Positions 53,934 through 64,000 are shown, numbered from the stretch's first letter. The stretch: DNA of 64,000 nt from Alphaproteobacteria bacterium (GCA_017307375.1 JAFKFH010000019.1:123911-187910), one strand, 5' to 3'. Numbers and translations are program-made. Notes: a model not told the origin generated them from the letters alone.

Positions 53934-54374
53934 ATGACCACACTGGTGCTCGCCCTCCGTCATCCGAAGCTCAAGGCGCTCCATGCCTTCTGGCTGCAGC
54001 AATGCGCCGGGGCCAGGTTGCCCATGGCGGCCGACCTGCAGCCGGCGGACCTGCGCCCCTGGCTCGACAATCTCGTCGTCATCGAGGTCGGCGAGGGCGA
54101 CGACTTCGTCTACGCCTATTACAGTCAGGCCTTTGCCAAGGCGTTCGGCGAGGATCGCGTCGGGCAGAGCATCGACGACCTGCCGCCCGAGCAGGCCGAG
54201 ATTCTGCGCAACGAATATGCCCAGCTCCAGGCCGATCGCCAGCCCCTGTCGCGCATCTATACCGCGCGCTTCGACGATGTCGACCGGACGTGGGAGCGGC
54301 TGGTGCTGCCGTTGTTCGCCGAGACCGGCGAGGTCGAGAAGCTGCTGGTCGCCGCCTACGAACTGACGGAATGA
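53934..54374 (+). CDS. PAS_5-domain protein
   Basis: A 146-residue single-domain protein of the PAS_5 type found in alphaproteobacteria (LKALHAFWLQQCAGARLPMA, DLRPWLDNLVVIEVGEGDDF, AYYSQAFAKAFGEDRVGQSI). It probably senses a small ligand or signals through protein contact, with no output domain attached. It lies 97 bases before ftsK; a functional tie is not evident. Confidence 0.85.
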   Translation: MTTLVLALRHPKLKALHAFWLQQCAGARLPMAADLQPADLRPWLDNLVVIEVGEGDDFVYAYYSQAFAKAFGEDRVGQSIDDLPPEQAEILRNEYAQLQADRQPLSRIYTARFDDVDRTWERLVLPLFAETGEVEKLLVAAYELTE

Positions 54375-54471
54375 TCCTGCCGCGGTGCGCCGCCGGCATG
54401 CTTGATCCCGCGACTCCGACAGGGATAAACCTGTACGGACGCCTTTTTCATCGAACAGCAGGGCAGATAAC

Positions 54472-56577
54472 GTGCTGAACGGTCAGACCGCCAACATGGC
54501 CGGCGACGAGTTGTCGGCCGACGAGTTCAATCTCTGGTGCGCGCTCAACAACAAGCCGTACCGGCTGTCCAAGCATATCTGGCCCGACGGCGCCGCCGAG
54601 TGGGATATCGAGCAGCTGACCAACGTCGCCGACCGCACGATCGTCTACGGCACCGGCCAGTCGGACGAGCGGGTCGCGGCGGTCGCTGCCTTTGCCTTCG
54701 TCGCCGGTATCGAGTGGCATGAGAATGCCATTCTCGACGCCGAACTCGAGGTCGACGGCGACGAGGAGGAGGTCGAGCTCGACGAGGAGGAAGCTCTCGA
54801 GTTCGAACTCGATGAGGCCGTCGACGACGAAGAAGACGAAGAGGAAGACGCCGAACTCGTCGAGGACGACGAGGGAGAGTACGACGGCGAAGAAGACGCC
54901 GAAGACGACGAAGAGGGGGACGCCGAGGACGAAGGCGAGGCGGACGAGGCCGACGAGGAGGCCGAGACCGAGGGCGAGGAAGACGCGGACGTCGCCGAGG
55001 GCGGCGAGGCTGGGGAGGAGGACGAGGAGGAAGAGGAGGGCGCGGAGGAAGGCGAAGGCTATCGCCTGCCGTCGCCCAAGCTGCTCCAGCGTCCCCCGCC
55101 GGGCGACGATCAGGTCGATGACGAGGCGACGCTTGCGGCCAATGCCCGCGCCCTCGAAATCGTGCTGCGCAACTTCAAGGTCCGTGGCGAGATCATGGAG
55201 GTCCGCCAGGGCCCGGTGGTCACGCTCTACGAACTCGAGCCGGTGCCGGGCACCAAGTCTTCGACCGTCATCAACCTGGCCGACGACATCTCGCGGTCGA
55301 TGCGGGCCATCACCGCGCGTATCGCCGTGGTGCCGGGGCAGAGCGCGCTGGGCATCGAGCTGCCCAACGACAAGCGCGAGGTGGTCTACCTGCGCGAGAT
55401 CCTGACCTCGCCGGCCTTCACCGACGCTGCGGCCAAACTGCCGCTGGCACTGGGCAAGAACATCGGCGGCGAGCCCGTCGTCGTCGACCTGGCCAAGATG
55501 CCGCATCTCTTGATCGCCGGTACCACCGGGTCGGGCAAGTCGGTCGGCGTCAACGCGATGATCCTGTCGCTGCTCTATCGCCTGCCGCCGGACAAGTGCC
55601 GCTTCATCATGGTCGATCCGAAGATGCTGGAGCTGTCGGTCTATGACGGCATCCCCCATCTGCTGGCGCCGGTCGTGACCGACCCGAAGAAGGCCGTGCA
55701 CGTCCTGAAATGGGCGGTGCGCGAGATGGAGAACCGCTACCGCTCGATGGCGCTGATCGGCGTGCGCAACATCGAAAGCTTCAATCATCGCGCCTCCGAA
55801 CTGCGCGAGGCCGGCGAGACCGTGACCCGCCAGGTCCAGGTCGGCTTCGACCGCCAGACCCGCGAACCGATCATGGAAGACCAGGCGATCAGCCTGGACG
55901 ACCTGCCCTATATCGTGATCATCGTCGACGAGATGGCCGACCTGATGCTGGTCGCCGGCAAGGAGATCGAGGCGCTGATCCAGCGGCTGGCCCAGATGGC
56001 GCGGGCGGCCGGCATCCACCTGATCATGGCGACCCAGCGCCCGTCGGTCGACGTCATCACCGGCACGATCAAGGCGAATTTCCCGACCCGTATCTCGTTC
56101 CAGGTCACCTCCAAGATCGACAGCCGCACGATCCTGTCGGAAGCCGGTGCCGAACAGTTGCTCGGCCAGGGCGACATGCTCTACATGCAGGCCGGTGGCC
56201 GCATTACCCGCGTGCACGGGCCGTTCGTCGCCGATTCGGAAGTCGAGGATGTCGTCAACTTCCTGAAGACGCAGGGCGAGCCCGAGTACCTGCACGACAT
56301 CATCGCCGACGACGACGACATGGACCTGCCGCTGGCCGCGCCGGGCGGTGACGAAGGCGGCGGCCCGGAACCGTCGGGCGACGATCTTTACGACCAGGCC
56401 GTCAACCTCGTGCTGCGCGAGGGCAAGGTTTCGGTCAGCTTCATCCAGCGCTACCTGCAGATCGGCTACAACCGCGCCGCCCGCATCGTCGAGCGGATGG
56501 AGACCGAAGGCGTGGTGGGCCCGGCCAATCACATGGGCAAGCGCGATATCCTGGGCGGGCGCCGCGGCGGTTTCTGA
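54472..56577 (+). CDS. ftsK: FtsK/SpoIIIE-family DNA translocase lacking membrane domain, with acidic region
   Basis: A 701-residue FtsK-type motor. The start is a GTG with AGGG upstream. Residues 12-85 form a small unknown domain. Residues about 90-196 are an extreme run of aspartate and glutamate. The beta domain begins near 220, Walker A GTTGSGKS is at 350-357, Walker B IVIIVDEMAD at 481-490, and the C-terminal gamma winged helix, which reads KOPS sites, is at about 635-701. No transmembrane helix is found, in contrast to normal FtsK with four. The gene is alone, preceding dctB by 34 bases. Confidence 0.9.
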   Translation: MLNGQTANMAGDELSADEFNLWCALNNKPYRLSKHIWPDGAAEWDIEQLTNVADRTIVYGTGQSDERVAAVAAFAFVAGIEWHENAILDAELEVDGDEEEVELDEEEALEFELDEAVDDEEDEEEDAELVEDDEGEYDGEEDAEDDEEGDAEDEGEADEADEEAETEGEEDADVAEGGEAGEEDEEEEEGAEEGEGYRLPSPKLLQRPPPGDDQVDDEATLAANARALEIVLRNFKVRGEIMEVRQGPVVTLYELEPVPGTKSSTVINLADDISRSMRAITARIAVVPGQSALGIELPNDKREVVYLREILTSPAFTDAAAKLPLALGKNIGGEPVVVDLAKMPHLLIAGTTGSGKSVGVNAMILSLLYRLPPDKCRFIMVDPKMLELSVYDGIPHLLAPVVTDPKKAVHVLKWAVREMENRYRSMALIGVRNIESFNHRASELREAGETVTRQVQVGFDRQTREPIMEDQAISLDDLPYIVIIVDEMADLMLVAGKEIEALIQRLAQMARAAGIHLIMATQRPSVDVITGTIKANFPTRISFQVTSKIDSRTILSEAGAEQLLGQGDMLYMQAGGRITRVHGPFVADSEVEDVVNFLKTQGEPEYLHDIIADDDDMDLPLAAPGGDEGGGPEPSGDDLYDQAVNLVLREGKVSVSFIQRYLQIGYNRAARIVERMETEGVVGPANHMGKRDILGGRRGGF

Positions 56578-56611
56578 CGCCGCGGCCTGTCCCATGGCAT
56601 AATCGGCTGCC

Positions 56612-58346
56612 ATGGACGGTCAGGACAGCCAGCGCGCCATCACCCGTCGGGCCGGCGTGGTCGCCGCGATCGGCGTCGTGCTGGCGCTGGCGGCGGCCGG
56701 CGCCAGCTATCGCCTGGCGGCCGGCAGTGCGCTGCAGGAGATTGCCGCGGCCGGCCAGGTGCGGCTGGCTGCCCAGGCACGGGCTCTGGCCGACACCGTT
56801 GCCCGGTTCGAGCAGGTTCCGTTCGTCCTGTCGCTCGATCCCGACGTTGCCGATGCCCTGGCGCAGCCGGGCGATACCGGGCGTCTCGCCACCCTCGATG
56901 CCAAGCTTGCCCGGATCGCCGAGGGCTCGCGCGCCGACGCCATCTACCTGACCGACGCCGGCGGGCTGACGATCGCGGCCTCGAACTACGACAAGCCCTG
57001 GAGCTTCGTCGGCGACAACTATGCCCAGCGCCCCTATGTCGGCGATGCGCTGGCCACCGGGGCCGGCCGGTTCTATGCGATCGGCCTGCGGTCGCGCGTG
57101 CCCGGCTTCTACCTGTCGCGCTCGGTGGGCGGGGCCGGGGTGGTCGTCGCCAAGTTCCTGCTCGATGCGGTCGAGCGCGAGTGGGAGAGCGCGACCAATG
57201 CGGTGATGGTCACCGATGAGCATGGCATCGTCATCCTGTCCAGCCGCGCGGGCTGGAAATACCGGGCGCTGATCCCGCTTTCGGTCGAGGATCGCGCGGC
57301 CGTCATCGCGCTGCAGCAATATGGCGACCACGCTTTCCCGGCCCTCGGGCGGCTGCCCGGCCTGCGATTGTCCGAACCGCTGCCTTTTCCCGGCTGGACC
57401 ATCCACTACGTCGCCGACACGAGGCCCGCGACGGCGCGGGCGACCGATGCCGCGCTGGCGGTCGGTGCGGTGATGGCGATGGGCGTGCTGGTGATCCTGT
57501 GGCTCGACCAGCGACGGCTGCGGGCCGCGGCCGAGATGCGGGCGCGGGCGGCCGAGACGCGGGCGCTTGCGGTGGCGCGGGATGCGCTGGAGGCCGAGGT
57601 GGCGGCGCGCACCTCGGCGCTGAGGGCGACGCAGGACGAACTGGTTCACGCGGCGAAAATGGCCGCGCTGGGCCAGATGTCGGCGGCAATCGCGCATGAG
57701 GTCAACCAGCCGCTTGCCGCCATCCGCACCTATATCGCCTCGGCCCGCCTGCTGATCGAGCGCGGCGGCCTCGCCGAGGCGACCGCCAATCTCGGCCAGA
57801 TCGACGACCTGGTCGGCCGGATGGCCGCCCTGACCGGCGAGCTGAAGGTCTTCGCCCGCAAATCCGACCGCCGGCGCGAAGCGTTGCCGTTGTCCCGCCC
57901 GCTCGGCCGGGCAATCGCCCTGGTCGAACCCCGGCTGCGGCACGACGGCGTCGACTTCCAGCCCCGCATCGACGAGGCTGCCTGGGTCGAAGGCGACGAG
58001 TTGCGTCTGCAGCAGGTGTTCGTCAACCTGCTGCGCAATGCGCTCGATGCGCTGCAGGGCCGGCCGGGTGCTGCCCTGCGCCTGATCGCGGAGGCCGAGG
58101 GAACCATGTGGCGCGTCAGTGTCGAGGATAACGGGCCGGGCATCGCCGGCGATGCGATGGGCCGGCTGTTCGATCCCTTCTTCACGACCAAGCCGATCGG
58201 CGAGGGGCTCGGCCTCGGGCTGTCGATCTCCTACGGCATCGTCGCCGAGCATGGCGGTCAGATCCGGGCCGAAAATGTCGCCGGGGGTGGTGCCCGCTTC
58301 ATCGTCGAACTGCCGGCGCTGCTGCGCCATGCCGGGATGACGACCG

Positions 58347-58354
<8 letters not shown>
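56612..58354 (+). CDS. dctB: C4-dicarboxylate sensor histidine kinase DctB
   Basis: A 580-residue sensor kinase. Two membrane helices (about 13-35 and 273-293) bracket a periplasmic sensor of two PAS-like folds, as in DctB, with AIYLTDAGGLTIAASNYDKP and AVMVTDEHGIVILSSRA. The kinase part has the phospho-accepting His362 in AIAHEVNQPLAAIRTYIASA, then N, G1 and G2 boxes (VFVNLLRNALDAL, VEDNGPGIAG, GEGLGLGLSIS). It overlaps dctD by 8 bases. It senses external succinate, malate or fumarate. Confidence 0.94.
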
Positions 58355-59673
<1,319 letters not shown>

Positions 59674-59684
<11 letters not shown>

Positions 59685-60024
59685 CGAGGCGGCCGAGCGT
59701 CTTCGGCGCGATCAGGCTGTAGGAACGGCGGACGAGGCCCGCGACCTCCCGCCAGTCCGGCCGCCGATCCAGCCGCATGCCGATCCAGCCCTTCGCGCCG
59801 ACATAGGGCGGCACGAAGAAGCGGTCGGGATCGGCACCGATCAGCATGTCCTGGGCGCCCGGCGCCGCCTTGCACCAGACCGAGATCCGGCCGTCGCCGC
59901 GTTTGGCCATCGCGAAGATCCTGCCGCGGATCCGGAAGGTCGGGTCGCCCCAGGTCTCGTGCTCTTCCGCCTCGGGCAGGACCAGGCAAAGGCGGCGGAG
60001 CTTCTCGATCGCGGCAGCGGACAT
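59674..60024 (-). CDS. MmcQ/YjbR-family DNA-binding-like protein
   Basis: A 116-residue YjbR-fold protein: IEKLRRLCLVLPEAEEHETWGD, FRIRGRIFAMAKRGDGRISV, KAAPGAQDMLIG and VGAKGWIGMRLD, matching the family closely. The fold resembles DNA-binding CyaY-like domains, but function is unknown. The start at 60024 fits the family; 60048 is an alternative. Its 5' side runs into the dctA control region, and its 3' end overlaps the dctD 3' end by 11 bases. Confidence 0.85.
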
Positions 60025-60049
60025 GGCGGCAGACGCTATCACAGGCATA

Positions 60050-60063
60050 GGCGGATTTCCGCC
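60050..60063. promoter_or_regulatory. Probable DctD upstream activator site
   Basis: GGCGGA-TT-TCCGCC is a perfect inverted repeat whose core GCGGATTTCCGC matches the DctD-site layout known from rhizobia. Its centre lies about 108 bases before the predicted dctA transcription start. A weaker related site, GCGGATTCATGCCGC, lies at 60083-60097, and a second palindrome GCTGCA-A-TGCAGC is at 60098-60110. Confidence 0.6.
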
Positions 60064-60138
60064 GAGCCGTTCTGCGCGATCGGCGGATTCATGCCGCGCT
60101 GCAATGCAGCAAGCGGCGGAAAACGTGATCTCCGTCAC

Positions 60139-60155
60139 TTGGCACGCCGCTTGCT
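60139..60155 (+). promoter_or_regulatory. Sigma-54 (-24/-12) promoter of dctA
   Basis: TTGGCACGCCGCTTGCT fits the sigma-54 consensus YTGGCACGN4TTGCW at every fixed position, with GG and GC correctly spaced. Transcription would start near 60166, about 30 bases before the dctA ATG, with DctD as the expected activator. Confidence 0.88.
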
Positions 60156-60194
60156 GAACAGCGGCCGACAACGAAGTCCAACGGAGGAAACGTC

Positions 60195-61553
60195 ATGCAG
60201 GCAGCGGCCCCCACCGCCCGCAAGCCGCTCTACAAGCGGCTCTACGCCCAGGTCCTGTTCGCGATCGTCGTCGGCGTCATTCTCGGGGCCGTGGCCCCCG
60301 ATCTCGGCACGGCGGTCAAGCCGCTGGGCGACGCGTTCATCAAGCTGATCAAGATGATGATTGCGCCGATCGTGTTCTGCACGGTCGTCGTCGGCATTGC
60401 CAAGATGGGCGACATGAAGGAAGTCGGCCGTGTCGGCCTCAAGGCGCTGCTCTATTTCGAGGTCGTGACGACGCTCGCGCTGGTCATCGGCCTCGTGGTC
60501 GTCAATGTGGTCCAGCCCGGCCACGGCATCAATGCTGATCCGGCGCATCTCGATACCAAGGCGGTGGCGAGCTATGCCGCCGGCGCCAAGTCGCTGTCGA
60601 CCGTCGATTTCCTGGTCAACATCATCCCGACCACCTTCGTCGACGCCTTCGCCAAGGGCGAGATCCTGCAGGTCCTGCTGCTCGCCGTGCTGTTCGGGCT
60701 GGTGCTGGCCAAGTTCGGCGACAAGGGCAAGCTGCTGGTCAACGTGATCGACCAGACTAGCCATGTCCTGTTCGGCATCATCGGCATGATCATGTATTTC
60801 GCGCCGCTGGGGGCCTTCGGCGCGATGGCCTTCACGATCGGCAAATACGGCATCGGCTCGCTGGTCCAGCTGGGCCAGTTGATGGCCTCGGTCTATCTGA
60901 CCTGCTTCCTGTTCGTCGTCGTCGTGCTCGGCCTGATCGCGCGGGCGACCGGGTTCTCGCTGTGGAAGTTCATTCGCTACATCAAGGAAGAACTGCTGAT
61001 CGTGCTGGGCACGTCGTCATCCGAATCGGCGCTGCCGCGGATGATCGCCAAGCTCGAAAACCTCGGCTGCGCCAAGCCGGTCGTCGGCCTGGTCGTGCCG
61101 ACCGGCTATTCGTTCAATCTCGACGGCACCTCGATCTACCTGACGATGGCCGCGATCTTCATCGCCCAGGCCACCAACGTCGATCTGAGCCTCGGCCAGC
61201 AGCTGACCATCCTCGGTGTCCTGCTGCTGACCTCGAAGGGGGCCGCGGCGGTGACCGGCGGCGGCTTCGTCACCCTGGCCGCGACCTTGTCGACCATCGA
61301 TACGCTGCCGGTGGCGGGGTTGGCCTTGCTGCTCGGCATCGATCGCTTCATGTCGGAGGCGCGCGCCATCACCAACCTGATCGGTAACGGCGTCGCCACC
61401 ATCGTCGTCGCCAAGTGGGAAGGCGCGCTCGATCCCGCCCGGATGACCCGCGTCCTGGACAGCGAGACGGTGCTCGATGCCGACGCGCCGGAGATCCTGG
61501 CCGAGGGCGTGCCAGCGACGGTTCAGCCGCGCCACTACAGCGCGGCGGAATGA
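60195..61553 (+). CDS. dctA: C4-dicarboxylate:proton/sodium symporter DctA
   Basis: A 452-residue DAACS-family transporter for succinate, fumarate and malate. N-terminal [25 protein letters not shown] helix, [20 protein letters not shown], the serine-rich re-entrant loop [13 protein letters not shown] and the substrate region [20 protein letters not shown] are diagnostic. GGAGG seven bases upstream. Expression depends on sigma-54 and DctD according to the control region. An elaborate stem-loop follows the stop. Confidence 0.96.
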   Translation: MQAAAPTARKPLYKRLYAQVLFAIVVGVILGAVAPDLGTAVKPLGDAFIKLIKMMIAPIVFCTVVVGIAKMGDMKEVGRVGLKALLYFEVVTTLALVIGLVVVNVVQPGHGINADPAHLDTKAVASYAAGAKSLSTVDFLVNIIPTTFVDAFAKGEILQVLLLAVLFGLVLAKFGDKGKLLVNVIDQTSHVLFGIIGMIMYFAPLGAFGAMAFTIGKYGIGSLVQLGQLMASVYLTCFLFVVVVLGLIARATGFSLWKFIRYIKEELLIVLGTSSSESALPRMIAKLENLGCAKPVVGLVVPTGYSFNLDGTSIYLTMAAIFIAQATNVDLSLGQQLTILGVLLLTSKGAAAVTGGGFVTLAATLSTIDTLPVAGLALLLGIDRFMSEARAITNLIGNGVATIVVAKWEGALDPARMTRVLDSETVLDADAPEILAEGVPATVQPRHYSAAE

Positions 61554-61554
61554 G

Positions 61555-61624
61555 CTTGCGGCCCGTCGGGCGGGGGGAGGCATTGATCGGCCCTGATCGC
61601 CTCCGCCACCCGGCGGGCCGCAAG
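61555..61624. repeat. Long nested inverted repeat after dctA
   Basis: Outer arms CTTGCGGCCCGTCGGG and CCCGGCGGGCCGCAAG pair over 16 positions with one G-U wobble. They enclose a second stem GGAGGC / GCCTCC and a central GATC-GGCCCT-GATC loop. It begins 2 bases past the dctA stop. It may act as terminator or mRNA-end stabiliser, or belong to a dispersed palindrome family. Confidence 0.7.
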
Positions 61625-61652
61625 GCCCTGAGGGAATGACTTCTCCGGGCGG

Positions 61653-62321
61653 CTAGTTGCCGTTGCGGATGTCCACCACCTTCAAGGTCATGTCCTTCTG
61701 CGCCTCGGCCAGCAGCCGGTCGCCTTCCGCGCCGCGCCGCGCGCGCAGGACATCGCCGGCTTCGGCCAGCGCCAGGTAGGTGTGGCTGACCGGGAGTGCC
61801 TCGATCACCGGATCGAGGCTTGCGCCCAGGTGCCCGAGTTCGCTGCGGGCCTGCGCCGCATTGCCCGCGTTCGCCGCGGCAATCGCAGCCGCCAGGGCCT
61901 GCCGGGCCGCGGCCACGTCGGCGACGCCGGCATAATTCTGGATCGTCGTCGCCAGCGGCATGATGTCGCGCTGGAACTGGGCCAGGAACTGGCCGTCCGG
62001 CGCCTGCCGCGTGGTTTCGACGGTGGCGCGGGCCAGCACGATCGGGTCGAGCGACTTGACCCCCTGCAGGATCGACAGCGCGCTTTCGACATGGTCCTGG
62101 GCCAGCGGCAGGTTGCCGCGGCCGATCTCGGCCCGCGCCTCGCTGATCAGCCGCAGGGTATCGGCCGAGCCGTCGCGCATGGCCTGATAGTGCTGCGGGG
62201 TCGCGTCGCGCCAGGTTCTCACCATGACCTGTTCGATGACCATGTAGGTCTGGGCGAAGGCCGGAGTGGCGAGCGCGAGGCTCAGCGCGACGCCGCAGCC
62301 GAGGCGGGCGAAGGGGTGCAT
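61653..62321 (-). CDS. Secreted helical protein, YfdX-like paralog 1
   Basis: A 222-residue exported protein (signal peptide 1-24, ALATPAFAQ). The mature chain is all-helical and shares clear blocks with the adjacent upstream protein at 62454: VRTWR, QAMRDG, LRLI, LQGVKSLDPI and a final LLAEAQKDMTLKVVDIRNGN. The arrangement resembles the YfdX family of enterobacterial acid or solute stress proteins, but only weakly, so the assignment is tentative. Start at 62321 gives a normal signal peptide. Confidence 0.78.
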   Translation of the reverse strand: MHPFARLGCGVALSLALATPAFAQTYMVIEQVMVRTWRDATPQHYQAMRDGSADTLRLISEARAEIGRGNLPLAQDHVESALSILQGVKSLDPIVLARATVETTRQAPDGQFLAQFQRDIMPLATTIQNYAGVADVAAARQALAAAIAAANAGNAAQARSELGHLGASLDPVIEALPVSHTYLALAEAGDVLRARRGAEGDRLLAEAQKDMTLKVVDIRNGN

Positions 62322-62453
62322 TGCGGGGCTCCGTCGAATGTCGGTTCGCCCCGAAGAACGTGGATGCCAGCCGCCCGGTTGCATGGCCCGGACAAGTTTG
62401 CGGCCGCGCAGGACCCCGTCGGGGTCCGGCGCGGCCGCGACAATGCGTAATCG

Positions 62454-63269
62454 TCAGGCCTTCTTGGCTGCCGGCTTGGTCGCCTTGGCCTGGGCCGGTG
62501 CCTTGGCCTTCGCCTTCACCGGCACGGCGGTCACGCCGACGCGGCGGATGTCCACCACCTTGACCACGATATCGTTCTGGGCCTCGGCCAGCAGGCGGTC
62601 GGCGGTGCGCGGCTGCTTCTTGCGCAGCGCCTCGGCCGCGGCCGCGACACGATCGAAAGTCTTGGTCACAGGCATTTCGGCGATCGCCGCATCGAGCCGG
62701 GTGCGGACCTTGATCAGTTCGGCCTTGGTCGCCGCACCGTTGCCCGAGGTCGCGGCCTGGTCGGTCGAAGCCATCGCCGCCTTGACCTGGCCCAGATCGG
62801 TGATCGTCTCATGGGCGCTGACGACGGCGGCCACCGGCACGACGTCGCGGCGATAGAGGGCGATGGCATCGACTTCGGCGCCGTTGGCCGCGTTGTCGAC
62901 CTTGGTGCGGACCGAGGTGATCGGTTCGAGCGACTTGACGCCTTGCAACGCCGTCAGCGCGGTTTCGAGCTTGGCGCGCGCCGCCTTGTCCTGCTTCTTG
63001 GCGATGTCGGCGCGGGCCGCACGGATCAGGCGCAGCGACTGGACGGCACCATCGCGCATCGCCTGGGCCGATTCCGGCGTGACTTGCCGCCAGGTGCGAA
63101 CCACGACCTGTTCCTCGATCGTGGTCGGTGCGGGTTTCGCGGCGGTCTTGGCGGCGGCCGGCTTGGCCGGGGCGGCTGCCTTCGGCGTGGCCTGGGCCCA
63201 GGCGCCGACCGGCAGGCTGAGGGCGAGGCTGGTGATGGCGGCAAGCCCGAGGCGATTGAAGTTTTTCAT
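62454..63269 (-). CDS. Secreted helical protein, YfdX-like paralog 2 with Lys/Ala tails
   Basis: A 271-residue exported protein (signal peptide to about residue 26, GAWAQA). Between the signal and the conserved domain lies a Lys/Ala/Pro-rich stretch (PKAAAPAKPAAAKTAAKPAPT), and the C-terminus ends in a similar tail (KAKAPAQAKATKPAAKKA). The core shares VRTWR, QAMRDG, LQGVKSLEPI and LLAEAQNDIVVKVVDIRRVG with the neighbour at 61653, so the pair arose by tandem duplication. The tails make it strongly basic for an exported protein. Gap to the next gene is 132 bases. Confidence 0.78.
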   Translation of the reverse strand: MKNFNRLGLAAITSLALSLPVGAWAQATPKAAAPAKPAAAKTAAKPAPTTIEEQVVVRTWRQVTPESAQAMRDGAVQSLRLIRAARADIAKKQDKAARAKLETALTALQGVKSLEPITSVRTKVDNAANGAEVDAIALYRRDVVPVAAVVSAHETITDLGQVKAAMASTDQAATSGNGAATKAELIKVRTRLDAAIAEMPVTKTFDRVAAAAEALRKKQPRTADRLLAEAQNDIVVKVVDIRRVGVTAVPVKAKAKAPAQAKATKPAAKKA

Positions 63270-63412
63270 GATCAAGTCCCCACTTCTCCGTTTATGGCGC
63301 TTATCGTTTTCCCCGTTCCGGCGGCATGCCCCGGTCGGATCCTGACAAGAGTGCAGGACCCGACGATTGGCGAGAAGAGGAAAAACGTCACACGCCTATA
63401 AGTGGCGACCTG

Positions 63413-64000
63413 CTATCGGTTCATGCGGTTGTTGACGAGATCGTCGACGACGGCGGGATCGGCGAGAGTGGAGGTGTCGCCGAGGCTGCCGAACTCGTTT
63501 TCGGCGATCTTGCGGAGGATGCGTCGCATGATCTTGCCGGAGCGTGTCTTGGGCAGGCCGGGGGCCCATTGGATGAGGTCGGGTGTGGCGATCGGCCCGA
63601 TCAGCTTGCGGACATGGGCGACGAGTTCGGCGCGCAGGGGTTCGGCGGCCTCGACGCCGGCCTTGAGGGTGACGTAGGCGTAGATGCCCTGGCCCTTGAT
63701 GTCGTGGGGATAGCCGACGACGGCGGCCTCGGCGACCTTGGGGTGGGCGACGAGGGCGCTTTCGACCTCGGCGGTACCCATGCGGTGGCCCGAGACGTTG
63801 ATGACGTCGTCGACGCGGCCGGTGATCCAGTAATATCCGTCGGCATCGCGACGGCAGCCGTCGCCGGTGAAGTACTTGCCGGGGAAGGTCGAGAAATAGG
63901 TTTCGACGAAGCGCTGGTGGTCGCCGTAGACGGTGCGCATCTGGCCGGGCCAGCTGTCGCTGATGCACAGATTGCCTTCGGTGGCGCCCTCGAGCAGGTT
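63413..64000 (-). CDS. acs: Acetyl-CoA synthetase (partial, C-terminal part)
   Basis: About 195 C-terminal residues of an AMP-forming acetate-CoA ligase; the 5' part lies beyond the right edge. Visible motifs are [20 protein letters not shown] (hinge and A8 region), [20 protein letters not shown] and the A10 lysine [20 protein letters not shown], the site regulated by acetylation in other bacteria. The reading frame is open from 64000 to the stop at 63413. It ends the window on the minus strand. Confidence 0.94.
   Translation of the reverse strand, partial: NLLEGATEGNLCISDSWPGQMRTVYGDHQRFVETYFSTFPGKYFTGDGCRRDADGYYWITGRVDDVINVSGHRMGTAEVESALVAHPKVAEAAVVGYPHDIKGQGIYAYVTLKAGVEAAEPLRAELVAHVRKLIGPIATPDLIQWAPGLPKTRSGKIMRRILRKIAENEFGSLGDTSTLADPAVVDDLVNNRMNR

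Noticed and set aside
54448..56613. A 721-codon open frame antisense to the whole ftsK gene
   Set aside because: It arises because the GC-rich third-position bias of ftsK leaves the opposite strand free of stops. Its product has histidine- and aspartate-biased low-quality sequence with no domain, and the ftsK frame has Walker A/B and gamma motifs.

Overview
The window is high-GC, densely packed bacterial chromosome. The gene set points to an alphaproteobacterium, most likely Rhodospirillales-like: a petABC cytochrome bc1 operon next to trmL-hemF and mtnP-apt, a Ctc-type L25 operon with pth and ychF, a PAS_5 protein, an RHH_4-type ribbon-helix-helix protein, UbiK, a DUF1285-NUDIX-CCA cluster beside MoxR/DUF58, and a C4-dicarboxylate DctB-DctD-DctA system. 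This placement is inferred from gene families and neighbourhoods only. I saw no tRNA, rRNA, CRISPR array, insertion sequence or phage gene, and the base composition looks even, so this reads as core chromosome rather than an island.

Layout. 1-2358: sulfate ABC transporter (cysW partial, cysT, binding protein) on the minus strand. 2509-6118: small hypotheticals, an HXXEE membrane protein with its LysR partner, and a GNAT. 6212-9869: methionine-oxidation genes (msrA, fRMsr) with a drug/metabolite exporter, a MnaT/PAT-like acetyltransferase and a divergent LysR. 9923-14508: methyltransferase, then a ferric-siderophore or heme type ABC importer behind a good Fur box. 14522-16387: chemoreceptor. 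16484-23217: four-gene MoxR/DUF58/BatA-DUF4159/VWA membrane cluster, divergent from DUF1285-NUDIX-cca (23341-25820). 26014-26283: a histone H1-like Lys/Ala/Pro protein. 26464-27815: trmL-hemF with a terminator-like hairpin in the leader. 28022-30556: petABC. 30692-33061: mtnP-apt-VOC (methylthioadenosine salvage). 33062-39137: dienelactone hydrolase, GST, homocysteine methyltransferase, a NitT/TauT-type transporter and an RpiR regulator. 39139-43119: prs, rplY, pth, ychF, MaoC. 43273-46885: lgt, midA-like, pgeF, a 22-codon hydrophobic small ORF and a lipoprotein. 46978-49909: HdeD-like, ubiK, ybjN-like, proC and an RHH protein behind a perfect FNR/FixK-type box. 50003-54374: AraC, AsmA, flavin reductase, PAS_5. 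54472-56577: an FtsK motor with no membrane domain and a long acidic region. 56612-61553: dctB-dctD, a YjbR gene, and dctA behind a sigma-54 promoter with an upstream palindrome. 61653-63269: two tandem paralogous secreted proteins. 63413 to the end: 3' part of acetyl-CoA synthetase.

How the parts work together. The Dct genes form a closed circuit (sensor, sigma-54 activator, enhancer site, -24/-12 promoter, transporter). The iron importer is wired to iron status by the Fur box. mtnP plus apt recycle adenine from methylthioadenosine, while msrA, fRMsr and a homocysteine methyltransferase make methionine repair and salvage a recurring theme. Lys/Ala/Pro-rich tails occur on four unrelated proteins (the H1-like protein, the MtnP N-terminus, the L25 C-terminus and one YfdX-like protein). 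The least explained items are the soluble acidic FtsK, the 22-residue hydrophobic peptide, the MoxR/DUF58/DUF4159 set, the tandem YfdX-like pair and several strong nested hairpins at gene ends.
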